The notes beneath the pieces are model-generated. The model was not told the origin of the DNA. It searched no databases and was given only the letters and a program-made list of their open reading frames with translations. Position numbers and translations under genes: made by a program. DNA of 64,000 nucleotides from Oegoconia quadripuncta (lineage: Eukaryota > Arthropoda > Insecta > Lepidoptera > Autostichidae), in assembly GCA_949316235.1 (NCBI GenBank), contig OX438750.1, positions 21,640,865-21,704,864 of the forward strand. Direction: 5' to 3'. Each line of letters begins with the position of its first letter. Position 1 is the stretch's first letter. Below are positions 10,166 through 21,191 of this stretch, in pieces.

Positions 10166-10342
10166 TCTAAGTAATATAATAAATGCGAAAGTTTTGATGT
10201 TTGTGTGTTTGGAGGGAGATGGATGAAATTTGTGTACACATAGGATATTTTTTATTCCGGTAAAGTGAATAGTTCCGGCGGAATAAACAAATTTCCGCGA
10301 TAAAGTTATTACACACAGGCGAAGCCGCGGGCGGAAAGCTAG
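10166..10342 (+). mobile_element. Short non-autonomous Helitron-like element
   Basis: It begins TCTAAGTAATATAATAAATG and ends GCCGCGGGCGGAAAGCTAG. There is a GC-rich palindrome just before the terminal CTAG. It is flanked by A (10165) and T (10343). A 5' TC, a 3' hairpin followed by CTRR, and insertion between A and T without duplication are the hallmarks of Helitrons. There is no coding content. Related 3' ends occur at about 37225-37250 and 63500-63532. Confidence 0.6.
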
Positions 10343-10439
10343 TATTATTATAATTATAAATTTCTGACATAAGGTAAGAAGGTAGATAAATGATCTAATA
10401 CAATATTACAAAATTCTGAACACAAAATGTACAAATTTT

Positions 10440-10500
10440 TTGGTAGAGAATAATGAATCACCCCTGATGTTAAGTGAAGATGAAGCCGAAATAACATAAG
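10440..10500 (-). repeat. Fragment of a tRNA-related SINE tail
   Basis: It contains CCTGATGTTAAGTGAAGATG. The same text is found in the SINE-like copy at 40745-41092 and, inverted, at 11125-11395. It is a partial copy only. Confidence 0.45.
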
Positions 10501-11124
10501 AGATATCAGAAAAAAAAGTATACGAGAGAAAATATCAATTGAAATATGTGCGTTTGTGAGTGTGTGTGTATACATAGTTATTAGGGGCTTTCTAAATTTT
10601 CAGTTTATTAACATCGATATATTTTTTTTGCCCATTTCGTGTAACTTATCTACTCAAAATGACCCTTTGTAACGCCGCCGGGCATAGGTACAAATAATCA
10701 TCAATTTCCCGCTTGGAGTGTACGAACGAGTTAACGCAAAAATCACGTTTTTAGTGAATAATTTTCCTCGTGTATTGTTAATTTCTTATCTTATTATTAT
10801 CGGTTTATTGTAGCGGCAGGCCGCACGGATGGATTCATGCAACACAGGTTGTCGTTGCAGGCAACAGTGCCCCATACCACACGTAATATTTGAATATTAC
10901 CTACATAACAATTTTGACTTTTACCTATAATTTTAATTTCACAAATTCTATAATAATATTTCAATTTTCAATATTAAAATTTTTTATTTTCAATATTTAG
11001 AAGTTGTACTATCTACCACTCCATACAAACATAGTTATAGCTAATTACACTAACAAATATGGACCTTATTGTCTGGAGAATAAATGATTTATTATTATCT
11101 GACCAATTCAATTTTAATTATTTT

Positions 11125-11395
11125 CGAGTAAGTTTACAAAATGGAGGTCGCTGGTTCGATTTCCAACCAAGTACATGTTTGTTTAGGGATCTCAGTCTGC
11201 CAGCAACAATGATGACAGCTGGATTGTGTTCCGGCTGTTTGAGATGAGACACCCAGTCTCTAAAAAAATTGAGGGTTCCGGGGGGAGCCCGTTTCCAATT
11301 TCGGCCCCATCTTCACTTAACATCAGGGGTGTTTGGCGTTAAGTGTTAATTCCCCTTTATTAAAAGCCCCTTTCTTTTTAGACTAATCAAATTTT
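11125..11395 (+). repeat. tRNA-related SINE, family B
   Basis: The head has a B-box-like GGTCGCTGGTTCGATTTCC, followed by a body with GTGTTCCGGCTGTTTGAGA and a tail with CTTCACTTAACATCAGG. The body and tail recur inverted at 40745-41092. The B box points to an RNA polymerase III tRNA-derived head. It is a degenerate copy, not a working tRNA gene. Confidence 0.6.
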
Positions 11396-11439
11396 GAATA
11401 AGAATACAACACAGCGACTGCGAGTCAGGCAACTCTTCA

Positions 11440-11620
11440 CAATATTTCTTTTGAGAGAACCAAGTTTTTCAATATATCTTCGAAACGGGTCAACCGATAT
11501 TCATCAAACCTGGCCAGAAACCTGCCTGCTCCTAGTCTTTAATTAAACAAACAATGCCGTGAAACACTTAACACACGTCGTTTTTCATCGGGAGTTAAAA
11601 ATTGTAAAATAACATACTAC
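11440..11620 (+). repeat. Dispersed repeat with AACACACGTCGTTT motif
   Basis: The block TGCCGTGAAACACTTAACAC with CGTCGTTTTTCATCGGG recurs in diverged form at 31370-31440 (CAACGCCGTCAAACACATAA, CGACGTTTATCGCCGGGG). The preceding CGAAACGGGTCAACCGAT also has a counterpart in the common lepidopteran Helitron-like repeats. The class is uncertain. Confidence 0.45.
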
Positions 11621-11990
11621 TAGTTATATTTATTTTAGAATTTGCATCGAATACATGTTTAAAGATATTCTATAATAGGGAACCCGTCCTGTAATAGGCA
11701 CTTGGAGGCGCCCTTTTCAAACCGTTCACAGAAATATACGAGTAAAGGATTACAAAAGCTGCGAAAATAAAATGAGCGGGTTATTGACGAAAACTAATTT
11801 CCGCTCGAGCGACATTTTCGGGATTCTAAACACATTAGTGTGTGTAACAGAAGTCGATACGTTTTCTATTTGTTGCTTGTGAGTTGAATTTCATTTCTTG
11901 ACTCATTTATTTTTGATCCATCACATCTAATCTAATAACCGAGTCAATTCATATAATCCACATGGATGATGACAAATTGTGATATTGTGA
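11621..11990. other. Intergenic DNA, no gene seen
   Basis: AT-rich, with no supported feature. Confidence 0.4.
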
Positions 11991-11994
11991 TTGT

Positions 11995-12140
11995 GTGTGT
12001 GGCCGATTGATATAAAGGATAGTGGCTCTGACAGTGAAACCAACGGTTGCGGGTTCGAATCCCGCGTGGGGTAATATTTGTGTGATGAATACGAACATTT
12101 ATTCCCGAGTCATGAATGTTTTAAATATTTGGTTGATTTG
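11995..12140 (+). repeat. tRNA-derived SINE, family A
   Basis: The head carries GGTTGCGGGTTCGAATCCCG, a perfect polymerase III B box. The family body follows, with GTGTGATGAATACGAACATT and CCCGAGTCATGAATGTTT. Copies of the same body occur at 17218-17405 and 63005-63150 on the plus strand and at 39720-39995 and 48300-48560 on the minus strand. Right after it (12147-12190) is the head of another copy, GGTGTAGTGGTTAGAAACTC, which resembles a tRNA A box. Confidence 0.7.
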
Positions 12141-12479
12141 CGACCTGTTTGGTGTAGTGGTTAGAAACTCTGACTGCTACACCACATATAATGTCAATAC
12201 AAGGAGCAAAAATCAATTAGCTGTACCTTTTAGTAGACTTAGTAAAGTTAATAAGTCATTCAGAGTGTCATTCATTCATTCATTCATGTGTGCGCTTCTA
12301 CAACAAGGTTCCCATGGATATACGGAATCTTCCGCTTAATAAATTTAAACTTATTATAAAACAAAAATTATGTAAAAAGGGATATTACAAAATTTCAGAC
12401 TATATTAATGAAAGTAATCCATGGGATTAAACGGCTCCTCTACACGATATATAAAATTGTTGTAACCTTTCTTGATTGT

Positions 12480-12648
12480 ACATGATTTATTGAAAAGAGA
12501 CAAACCCTCTGAGTTTCTCGCTAGCTCTTCTCAGTAGTGGTCGCGTTCCGAGCTAGTGGTAGTTTAAAAAACAAATGACGTTCATAAGTGCATATTGTAT
12601 TGCCTACATGAATAAATGATTTTCATTTCATTTCATTTCATTTCAAAA
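12480..12648 (+). repeat. LINE 3' end with TTTCA tail
   Basis: The block GAGTTTCTCGCTAGCTCTTC leads to GCCTACATGAATAAATGATT and a (TTTCA)n tail. The same arrangement appears inverted at 62295-62560, ending in a GATTTT-type tail. It is non-coding and read as the 3' UTR of a 5'-truncated LINE. Confidence 0.55.
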
Positions 12649-12654
12649 GGCATA

Positions 12655-12915
12655 TGTTTGTATGATGAATACAGACATGTGTTTCAGAGTTATGGATGTT
12701 TTTCATTTATAGATGTATTTATTTACAAAAAAAAAATGTATTTGTGTAGAGTATCAACCATTTGGTATCCATAATACAAGCCTAGTTGCTTAGTATGAAA
12801 CTTGATGGCGCTGTGTGTATGCGCGAAGATATTTATTTTACTATTTAATTACTTATTTATGTATGTTTATCCGTTATCTAATATTCATAGTACAAGCTTT
12901 GCTTAGTTTGGGAAA
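12655..12915 (+). repeat. SINE family A bodies, partial
   Basis: Two adjacent partial copies lack the tRNA-like head. The first (12655-12830) has TGATGAATACAGACATG, ACCATTTGGTATCCATAA and GATGGCGCTGTGTG. The second (12860-12915) has TATCCGTTATCTAATATTC and AGTACAAGCTTTGCTTAG, shared with 40350-40395. Confidence 0.6.
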
Positions 12916-13860
12916 ATTTACGACACATGACGTTCGACGTTGCAGCTTCTTTGATATTACTTGTCGGTTCTATCCCAAATGACTAAGAAACATTATTCCA
13001 TCCCATTAAGCTCGTATGTAAAAATATCTACCTGTATGGCCCTTTTTGGTAAATAAACATCTTATCTTAAACATATTTAAATTTAGTTCGTAGATTGTCA
13101 GTATTTATTAAAAGTCGTATGCTATATATTTTGGTCAAACAAAAATAATTTGCCCATATTAAGCTAACCCCTTGGATAAGTTTGAAATTAATGTCTTGAT
13201 CCCGCAATTATCACTGGAATCTTTGGAAATGTTGGGTTAATAGGTTTATGTCTCTGATAAAAGGGGAGAGGGTAGCAGCTGGGTTAAAACGAGGCAAATG
13301 CCAAGAGATCAAAGCAATTCAGCCCAAGTTATAGAGCTTTCATTGGATCTGTTTATTGAGTTTCAGTCATTTTGGCACAATCGCTATGGGAAGGTAGTGG
13401 TAGGGGCATAGTGTACTGTAGAATGGGACGTAGGTGGCTAGATCGTGAAGGTTCACGAGCATAGAGTAGTGACGTCATATAAAAACATCTCTGAAGACCA
13501 ACCTGCCTGCTCAGAGCGGTTAGAGCGAATTTTCCAATGGAAAGTGATGCGATTGCGATTATTGTCCAGTCCAGTCCTTTATCGCCATAAAGTATTGTAC
13601 TTTGAAGTTGACAGATTTGGACAAATGAACATCTCAGACTCGTAGGCGTAAACTAATCATGTGAAGGTGTATGTATGTGTGCCCAGGTATAGGAGGGCAA
13701 GATGTTGGGCAAACGCCTAGTGAAATTAAATGTGCAATGACGTCAGTGATCACACCAACCCTTGCGTGTTTATAGGGGCGTCTCTGTAATATTAGGTCTA
13801 TGCCTATGAAATTGCCGTTCTGCAGTACTGGCCATTTCAAATCAAAATAATTTTTGATTT
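12916..13860. other. Intergenic DNA, no gene seen
   Basis: Short frames only. Composition is mixed and no repeat family was confidently assigned. Confidence 0.4.
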
Positions 13861-13864
13861 TTAT

Positions 13865-14080
13865 TTGCGCCGTTTGGTGTAGAAACGCTTGGGCCGTAGG
13901 GATCGGGTGCTCACACTCTTTTTAGGGAGTTATCTGAGCGTCTGGTTGATGCATCCCACGATCGGAGGGCTGGCCAATACTTTGGTCAGAGAATCAGCCT
14001 CGCTTTACAGCGAGGCAATGCGGCCAGCCTTCTGGGTACCTTTCCACCAACCAGACACTTGAGGCTAGTTTTTTATTTGT
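13865..14080 (+). repeat. LINE C-terminal remnant (RGNAASLLGTF tail)
   Basis: One frame reads DRRAGQYFGQRISLALQRGN and then AASLLGTFPP, running to a stop near FYL. The same ending occurs at 61735-61800 (KRGNAASILGTLP, then FYLA and a stop) and more degraded at 45070-45130 (ERGNAAS). Three independent 3' ends of one LINE family are therefore present. The reverse transcriptase core is missing in all. Confidence 0.55.
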
Positions 14081-14818
14081 GATATTTTTTTTTTAATAAT
14101 AAATTGTATTATATTATAATAAGTTGTTTATAAATATTGTACATACATATAATGTAAATAAAATTTAGAAGGATAATGAAATATTATAATACAAAGTATA
14201 CAATAATAATATTACTATTGTCTACGTAGCAGGAGTAGTAAAAACGGAGTGTACCTATTCAATTTGGATTTCCCGCAATACAGAAACTAACACAATAAGT
14301 AGGTAGGTATAATGTATCACAAGTCTAGGTATTCATTCATTTTATTATTACGTATAACATCTGATATTAAATTGGTTACACTATTTTCTTAGCTTCACTT
14401 CTTATCTTAGATATACTTTGCTTTGAGATAAGTACGAGTGCGTACCTAAGCCAATTCAAACTTTCCCATTCGTGAATCAGTAGTTATTCATGATTTTTTT
14501 TGGACTCTCCCAGTAACAACTCCTCTCATGATCACCGTGTAGTTTAATAGGAAAAAACTTAAAAAACCGAATGTTCGTCCTTTCATGTGGATTTTAATGA
14601 CAATTCGTTGCTAGATAAGTCCACTGTTGGGGGTGAAGTGTCTCCCATAGGGCGATTTGTATAGGTTTCCATGGGAGGATTTCGATCCTAGAATTTTGAA
14701 GCCGACCAAGGATGCTGTTGACCATTTACTGGTGTAAGCTGTGACGTCACGATCCCTTAAGTCGTCTTAAAACAACACCCAGTGGCGTCTTCCTGCTATT
14801 CTTTAACAGAAGGGCCTT
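14081..14818. other. Intergenic DNA, no gene seen
   Basis: AT-rich. The part near 14620-14700 has repeat-like text but no copy elsewhere in the window that I could confirm. Confidence 0.4.
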
Positions 14819-15040
14819 TCATGTGACGATGGCAAGTGATAGGACGGTATGTCCTTGATTCCAATATCTATATGGGTCGGGTTTTTGGGTTTTAGTTTCG
14901 GATGTCACATGACGTGTGATACCTTGCTCTGTCTCGAGACGAGGGTCGTTTAGGAGCTTTGTGAAGACCAGGTTGAAGTTGTCCAAGTTCATAAACACAC
15001 CGGCTCCTAACAGTGGCGTGCCTAGGGTTTCAAAATATGG
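14819..15040 (-). pseudogene. Unassigned coding-like fragment
   Basis: An open frame reads GAGVFMNLDNFNLVFTKLLN and then DPRLETEQGITRHVTSETK and ends at a stop at 14819-14821. Amino-acid usage looks protein-like. On the minus strand an AG occurs just upstream of the open part (near 15030), which could be an acceptor. No domain was recognised. It may be a transposon-encoded or retrocopied fragment, or chance. Confidence 0.25.
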
Positions 15041-15079
15041 CAAGCCCGACATGTCTTTGTAATTTTTACACAGCAAGTG

Positions 15080-15794
15080 AAATTAGATAGGTAACCAAAC
15101 ACGACGTTTCGGTTTGACAAGTGCGAATGTTTAAATCAAAGATTACCTATATTGTTTAAATAGTTATTAGTCCTGGTCGAGTATTTAGTAAGGCAACCCG
15201 GGCTTTTGGGCTTATATGAAAGTACCTCCTCTGGCTCCTAATACTAAATTTTTACCTAAAACTAGTTTTGAGTACTGCGAGGAAACTGTAGGTATTCTGT
15301 GCCCGTCCAGGGCAAAATCGAAAGAAAAATTTACGGGATGCACAATCCGGGGTTGAGATATTAGTATTCAGAAAAAATATTGCTATCGAGTGCGATTACG
15401 ACAAAACTTAAGCAATATTGTTTTAATTTTATCGTTTGAATCGACTAGTTTATAATATTATATTTATAATTTTATACTCAATCATAAACTCTGAACGGAT
15501 AGACTTATGTCCTTGGCATAGGGAAATTTGTAATAAATACCTAAACTGAACTGGTGATATATTTCAAAAGAGTATAACTTTTCAGTGTCAGATTAATTTA
15601 ATTAGTTTTTATCTTATTTAGAAAACCAACAGCTGTTTACAAATAGAATAAAATGTTTACAAATAGAAAAAAATAAAATGGTTAACATTGCCTATTTACA
15701 GGTTTTCCTAAAGTAACAAAACATAGTATATTTGGAGTGACAATTAAATGTACACAAAAAAAGTTTGGTACAAAAATCTAAATATACTTATTTA
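15080..15794. other. Intergenic DNA, no gene seen
   Basis: AT-rich, with no supported feature. Confidence 0.4.
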
Positions 15795-15799
15795 TAAGT

Positions 15800-15876
15800 T
15801 TGTAAGTACCTGTTGTGTGTGGGGGTGGGGGTGTGTGTACGGGTGGGTGTGTGTGTGCCGGTGTGTGAAGGCATGT
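15800..15876 (+). repeat. GT/G-rich low-complexity tract
   Basis: Alternating GTGTGTG and GGGGTGGGG runs form a simple-sequence tract next to the LINE copy that follows. It has several G runs and could form unusual DNA structure, but no function is implied. Confidence 0.75.
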
Positions 15877-15885
15877 TTTAATGTC

Positions 15886-16190
15886 CTAATCGTAATATAA
15901 ATATTCTTTTACAAACAAAAGTATTAAGTTTAATAAATATAATACCATACTACACATAAATACCATGCTCTTGAAGATCCCAAGGTTGTAGGATTCAGGA
16001 AAGAGTGACGCCGGAAGGGAGTTCCATGCCTTGGGTGTTCGCATTATGAATGAAGAGTCGAACCGCTTAGTGCGAATGTTCGGTAAGTTAACATTAAAAA
16101 GGTGGAATCCCTGTAGTGGTTTCTTGATGTTGTTGTGGTTTTTTTTTGTGTGTGGAAATAAATGGTTTAAATGGTTCCGGAAATTCATCC
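15886..16190 (-). repeat. CR1/Jockey-like LINE reverse-transcriptase tail
   Basis: The frame reads NLPNIRTKRFDSSFIMRTPK and then AWNSLPASLFPESYNLGIF. It is the same family as 5598-5830 but without the DNA-transposon insertion, so it shows the original junction sequence there. Upstream residues are His/Asn-rich. A 5'-truncated copy. Confidence 0.65.
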
Positions 16191-16650
16191 ATTAAAAGAC
16201 CTTATCATATTGGATTTAGGCATGCACATATTTTTAAGACTTACATAAATTAAGCTCTATATAGTGTATAAGTATATATAGTATATAGTGTATAATTATT
16301 TACAGTTGTAAATATCATAATATTAGCTATACTATGCAGAATGATAGTGTATAGCACGGAGCAAGTAATCACTTATACGTTTGTGCATAGTACGTATTGT
16401 ATGATTTACTCAAGATTTATAGTAAAATGCGGACTAGAATTGAGTGGCGTTATCATTTCTAGTGTTTCAAATAACGTCAGATGATATGCGATAACAAGGA
16501 TAGAATAAATAGACAATTTTTCTTTTCTACAATTGCACAAGTACCTATAACCGATTTAGCTCGATTTGTATAACACGAAAAATTAAGAAATATGAGCACA
16601 TGTAGCGGCGAAAATTCACTGTTTCCGACTGTACCTATCCTACCAATACA
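16191..16650. other. AT-rich intergenic DNA, no gene seen
   Basis: Contains TATAGTGTATA-type short repeats at 16255-16300. Nothing else is supported. Confidence 0.4.
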
Positions 16651-16654
16651 TTTA

Positions 16655-16805
16655 TTATTAAGAGCCCATAGTGTCCCACTGCTGGGCTAAGGCCTCCCTC
16701 ATCTGTTTCCAGTCGTTTTTGTTCTTGGCGCTCAAAAACCGTCCCTTATTAAAACTGTCAAGCTCGTCTCTCCACCGTTTTCGCGGTCTGTCACGTTTGC
16801 GTAAA
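16655..16805 (-). repeat. RTE-like LINE C-terminal fragment
   Basis: The minus-strand frame reads KRDRPRKRWRDELDSFNKGR and then NDWKQMREALAQQWDTMGS, with a stop at about 16659-16661. The pattern RPRKRW..EL....W...A...W..MREA.AQQW is the extreme C-terminus of RTE-like non-LTR polyproteins. Confidence 0.6.
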
Positions 16806-16889
16806 ATCTATCTATGGTCTATCTCTTTTTTTTCGTGTTTCGTTTCAAGGTTCATTGTAAATAAATTCGTTGTTAAGGACTTTTGTAGT

Positions 16890-17215
16890 TGATCATCATA
16901 TCAACCACAGGGCGTTCATTGCTGAACATAGGCCTCCCCAATAACATTCCAGGGTGACCGGTTAGAGGCGGCCTGCATCCAGAGATTTCTCGTGACCTTT
17001 ATTAGGTCGTCTGCTCACCTTGTGATTGGACCCAGCGGGCATCATTTTTTCGAGCTATATGCCCTTCCCACTGCGATGTCAGCGACCTTCGTCCACCTAC
17101 GTATTTCCTACGTACTTCCTACGTATTTCCTACGTACGATTTTGAGCTTTCTTATGAGGCTATACCTCACCACTTGGTGTTCATATCTCACCAAATATTC
17201 ATCATTAGACGATTG
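16890..17215 (-). repeat. RTE-like LINE tail (second family)
   Basis: CCACAGGGCGTTCATTGCTG and GGAGGCCTATG-type text, with TTAGAGGCGGCCTGCATCC, matches the fragment at 32430-32890. In that fragment the frame encodes [20 protein letters not shown]. The copy here is degraded. Fragments of the same ending lie at 38320-38425 and 48860-48960. Confidence 0.55.
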
Positions 17216-17217
17216 AT

Positions 17218-17405
17218 TTTAGAAGTGGGTTGCCAGCGAAACCAACGGTTGCGAGTTAGAATCTCGCTAGGGGTAAATGCTTGTGTGATGAATACGAACA
17301 TTTATTCCGGAGTCATGGATGTTTAGATAAATATTTATGTATCTATCCATTACCTAATTAGTACCTGTCCATAGTAAGTTTTGTTTAGTTTGAAGTTGGT
17401 GTAAG
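17218..17405 (+). repeat. tRNA-derived SINE, family A
   Basis: Head GAAACCAACGGTTGCGAGTT, then body GTGTGATGAATACGAACATT and TTCCGGAGTCATGGATG. The B box is mutated (GAGTTAGAATCTCG), so it is an old copy. Confidence 0.65.
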
Positions 17406-17454
17406 TGCCCAAAATATTTATTTATATAATAAACAAAAGACTTAAAACACTAAA

Positions 17455-17550
17455 CAATCCGCACTGCGTCAGTGTGGTTGATTATATGAGCCTAATCCTC
17501 TCAATGAGAGAAGCTGTTCCCCAACACTGGGGGCACACAGCTGTTGACGT
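17455..17550 (+). repeat. RTE-type 3' UTR fragment
   Basis: GCACTGCGTCAGTGTGGTTG followed by CCTAATCCTCTCAATGAGAG. The same order of motifs occurs at 45424-45530 (CACACTGAGCGGTCGTGGTG, then TTGTGAGAAGAGGCTC). It is the non-coding tail of a 5'-truncated LINE. Confidence 0.5.
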
Positions 17551-17769
17551 AGTCCCAACAGTGGAACGAAATTGCATCGCTTTCTATTGGAGAATTTGCC
17601 ATAATTATTAAATTAAAACATTGGACAAGCGTGTTGGCGCTCGCATTTTGGGAGCTACTACTATTGAGATAACACACGTGGCATGCACGCTTCATGACTC
17701 TACAATCCTTTTTCTCTACATATACATAGTTAAATTATGTGCAGTTCAACTTACAAGTTGAACTTTATC

Positions 17770-17870
17770 TGTACACATCATCATCATATCAGCTGAAAGA
17801 CGGAAGTCTTTCGGCAGTGGATACTGCTGGACAATGGCCTGTACTCAATAAGATATAACTTCATGTGAGG
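17770..17870 (-). repeat. RTE-type tail fragment with small hairpin
   Basis: CATCATCATATCAGCTG is a frequent terminal motif of lepidopteran LINE tails read on this strand. It is followed by GAAAGACGGAAGTCTTTC, a short perfect hairpin. Confidence 0.4.
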
Positions 17871-18184
17871 ATAAACAGTATTGTGATTAATTAGAAATCT
17901 GATTTACCTTTCAGAACAACAGTCATCCTCAATATGCTCACCACGCTGCAATAGATGCTCTCATGCGTTTGTTTTTGAATTTAGAATGTTTGAAACGATT
18001 CTAGTTGCGCGTGTACTATGGACCTACTATTGACGATATAGGCAGCAATAAGTAAATCGCATCGCTCTGAACCGCTGCTTTCAAGAAAACAAATCTATTC
18101 ATTTGAAGTTCCGCTCGTTGACTTCAAGAATAATAAGACCTTAATTTTAAGCATATTACTTACAACCCGGTCACAATATCTGGT

Positions 18185-18720
18185 GCACCTGGCCCTGTGA
18201 CGTCATATCGGAGCTCGGGTTACGGTGTGTACGCGACGACACGGGGCGAGGGCGGGGAGCTGAAAGGGAAAGCAGGGAGAGGCGTCGCATTTCAGCAAGG
18301 AGCACAGATATTGTGACCAGCAGCCGACCCACGAAAAAAATTTGCGATCTTTAATTATTTGCCATTTAGCTCGCTTGCGTTCAATCCCTAAATTTGGTAG
18401 GCTAGAAGTATGGATCATAATTTTTGATAAACGTCTATCAAATTTAGCGATTGAACGCAAACATTTTTAGGTGGTACTGCTGCAGGTTACAACCAGTCGC
18501 TCTGAAAAACTACAGGGAACGCCTTTGTTCAATAGTGCATATCCGGTGGCTGATTGCAGTGTGATATACTAAAGCCCACCGTGTCGTTCGCGGCAGTGTA
18601 GATAAGACCAATTCGTCTCTTCCCGTGGGTGTCGAAAAAGGATCTAAGCGATACTGATCTTAGAAGTATGGACGCAGCAGTGTTGCGCAGCCATTCAAAC
18701 TGAAACTTAAAAATTTTTTA
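18185..18720. other. GC-richer block with a long hairpin, no gene called
   Basis: A CG-containing stretch (18190-18330) is followed by the hairpin at 18375-18460. After it comes repeat-like text around TTCCCGTGGGTGTCG (18617-18631), a motif also seen inverted at 21938-21950 and 23426-23437. No coding frame is supported. Confidence 0.4.
18375..18460. repeat. 26-bp inverted repeat (hairpin)
   Basis: The arms are 18375-18400 and 18435-18460 and match at 24 of 26 positions. They start TTGCGTTCAATC and end GATTGAACGCAA. The loop is 34 bases. It could be a small foldback element or a transcribed hairpin. Confidence 0.7.
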
Positions 18721-20099
18721 TTTTGTAACTTATAAAATATCTTTTGAAAATAGCATACAATTTTCGCTCATTCACTAGGTAGCCCCACCAGAGAAGAACG
18801 AGAAAGAAGCAGGGGTTGCTCTTTTTAAATAGTAGTTTCGACAGTAGAACGTCGTAATATTAATTTGTCTGTCAGCGTAATTAGGTAGAATTAGCGAACC
18901 GTCAGCGCCTAGACAGAGTAATCCTCTTTGATGTGACGTAGTTTATGTGTAGACAATATTACTTCTATACATAAGATAAAACGAACAGATACCGTACTAG
19001 AATGTTCGGTCATTACCATTTGTCAAAAATCTGTTTTGAAAACTGAACTCTGTTGAATTAAGATAAAATCTTTTTTGCATTTTCAAGAACGTCAGAGATT
19101 GTATTATTAAAGCTTGTGGTCGACTGTACGAAGTGTGTAGGCATTTTCCTGTTTCATTTATATTTTGCTTATCATCAAAATTTATTAGTCCATTAAATGG
19201 ACATTTAAATTCTCGCTTTATTTTTACTACATACAAACGTATACTAACTTTAACAATTTCGAAAATGGTACTCTAAACAGATGACATTTCCCAAAAATCC
19301 TGACTGTCCTAATTCTTTCGATTATACCTACCTACTTAATAATTTTCCAAAGCGAATTTGGACGTCTTTATATAGAATATAGGATAAATTAGGATTTCGT
19401 TTTAAATTCAGGATAAATCAAAAATTCACTCTGATCTGCACTCGAGAAGCCTAAAAGCTACTTATAAATACCTAAATAGCTGTGATGGGGGTCATTTTCC
19501 AGCATTTCCGATTATAAAAAAGTTACGGTTTTATCAATAACTTTAAATTCTGGAAAATTACCGTAATTATCATTTAATCATAAAACTGGACGGATTAAGC
19601 CCTGTTAACCAATATCATGAAATATAAACGACAGAAGTTTATTTCGTAGGCAGGTGTCGTATACCTCAAGATTTACGAAATTATGAGTGAAGAGTCATTT
19701 TTCAATGTTGTGTACATAATTGGTTCTTGACATTATTTCAGACAACATAAAACTGTTGGAGTCGTCGCATCGACGGCTCAGCTATACAATGGTGTAATGC
19801 AATAAGTAAGAGTACTTAGTCATTGTGACAGTAGTGAGACAGAGCGATCGTGCGTAAAAGTTGGGATCAATTTTATTATCACTGCACTATAGTATAGGTA
19901 TGTATATATTTAATCGGAATTGCAGTTAAAGTATACCAAATCAACTATGCCTAGAACAAAAAAAAATTACATGGAGTAGGAGTTTCAATAAATTAATAGA
20001 TACAAATTCCCTTTAAAGTTGCTTTATAATTATTTAGTTTAATCTGAAAAAGAAACCTCTAAATATTTACATATTACGAGTATGGTGAAATGCTGGGTA
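18721..20099. other. AT-rich intergenic DNA, no gene seen
   Basis: No coding, RNA or repeat feature could be supported here. Confidence 0.4.
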
Positions 20100-20144
20100 G
20101 GTAATTTTTTTTAATGTAGGTACCTGTCTCTTATAGAAATTAAG

Positions 20145-20280
20145 AGAAATGTAGTAGTACGTTGGACATACTGACTGACAGATAAATGCGTAAACTATTT
20201 CCAATAGATTTCAACTTCAACAAAATGATATCAGGTATTGAAATAAATAACTTGAAGTTTGAAATTCGTAGATTTTGAGT
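20145..20280 (+). repeat. Diverged direct repeat, copy 1
   Basis: Shares TTGGACATACTGACTGAC, TTTCCAATAGATTT, ATGATATCA and CTTGAAGTTTGAA, in that order, with 20910-21050. Confidence 0.6.
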
Positions 20281-20909
20281 TACACTGTCTCGTCACGTTC
20301 TGCGACCGGAACTTCGTAATATTCTATCTGTCTAATTACACGTAGTAAATATTATTACCAAAAATAAACCTTCTAATGACATCTTAATATTGTACCATTT
20401 CCGTTTGCTAGTTGCTAACAATAATGTGGAATGCAAACAGTGTAATCTCCGAGATAAGTTTTGTGGACGATGCTAATGCACGTGACTATCCTTATTGCGT
20501 AATTTTGAATATGACCTTGTCTGAAATCCTGGTAGCTATTGAACAGGGACTTATTCTAACCTCCAGAATTATTGCTGCAAATCAAGTTTAATAGACTAGT
20601 TCAATAGAACCTGCAGTAGATTTGAGTCGATAAACAAAAAAAATATTATTTTATTTCAGAAATGTAACTGAAAATATTAATCTAAATGAAAATTAATTTA
20701 AAAATCATGTCAAAACAAAATTAACAAAAAAAGGTTATTAAGTGACTACCTGAATGACAAAAACGCTTGGTATATCGCCCAGTTCCCAAAAATTATAAAA
20801 TTGTATTAGTTGTATGTATAAATATATATATAAAAAGGAAAAATGATCCTGTGGGTTTCATGCGCCGCTTCTTTTCCTACAGATGATTTCCCTTTCCAAA
20901 GCGGTGCTA

Positions 20910-21050
20910 GCTTGGACATACTGACTGACCGAAAAATGCTTAAGCCCCATTTTTATTTCCAATAGATTTAAATTGACATTCAACAAATGATATCATGTAT
21001 CTTACGTTGAAAAAATGCTTGAAGTTTGAAGTTAACAGTGATCTAAATGA
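20910..21050 (+). repeat. Diverged direct repeat, copy 2
   Basis: Second copy of the block at 20145-20280, about 760 bp downstream, with small insertions. It is either a local duplication or two insertions of one element. Confidence 0.6.
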
Positions 21051-21069
21051 CAGTTCATGTTATCCATAT

Positions 21070-21156
21070 ACATATACCGGTGATTTTTTTTACCGCAAGG
21101 AGATAAATGGGCTTACGAGTTAATACTCGTATGCCCATTTATCTCCTTGCGGTTAT

Positions 21157-21191
<35 letters not shown>

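Noticed and set aside
12020..12075. Possible tRNA gene (B box GGTTCGAATCC)
   Set aside because: No complete cloverleaf can be drawn. The same head and body recur at several sites in both orientations, which identifies a SINE. The same holds for 39900-39995 and 48480-48560.
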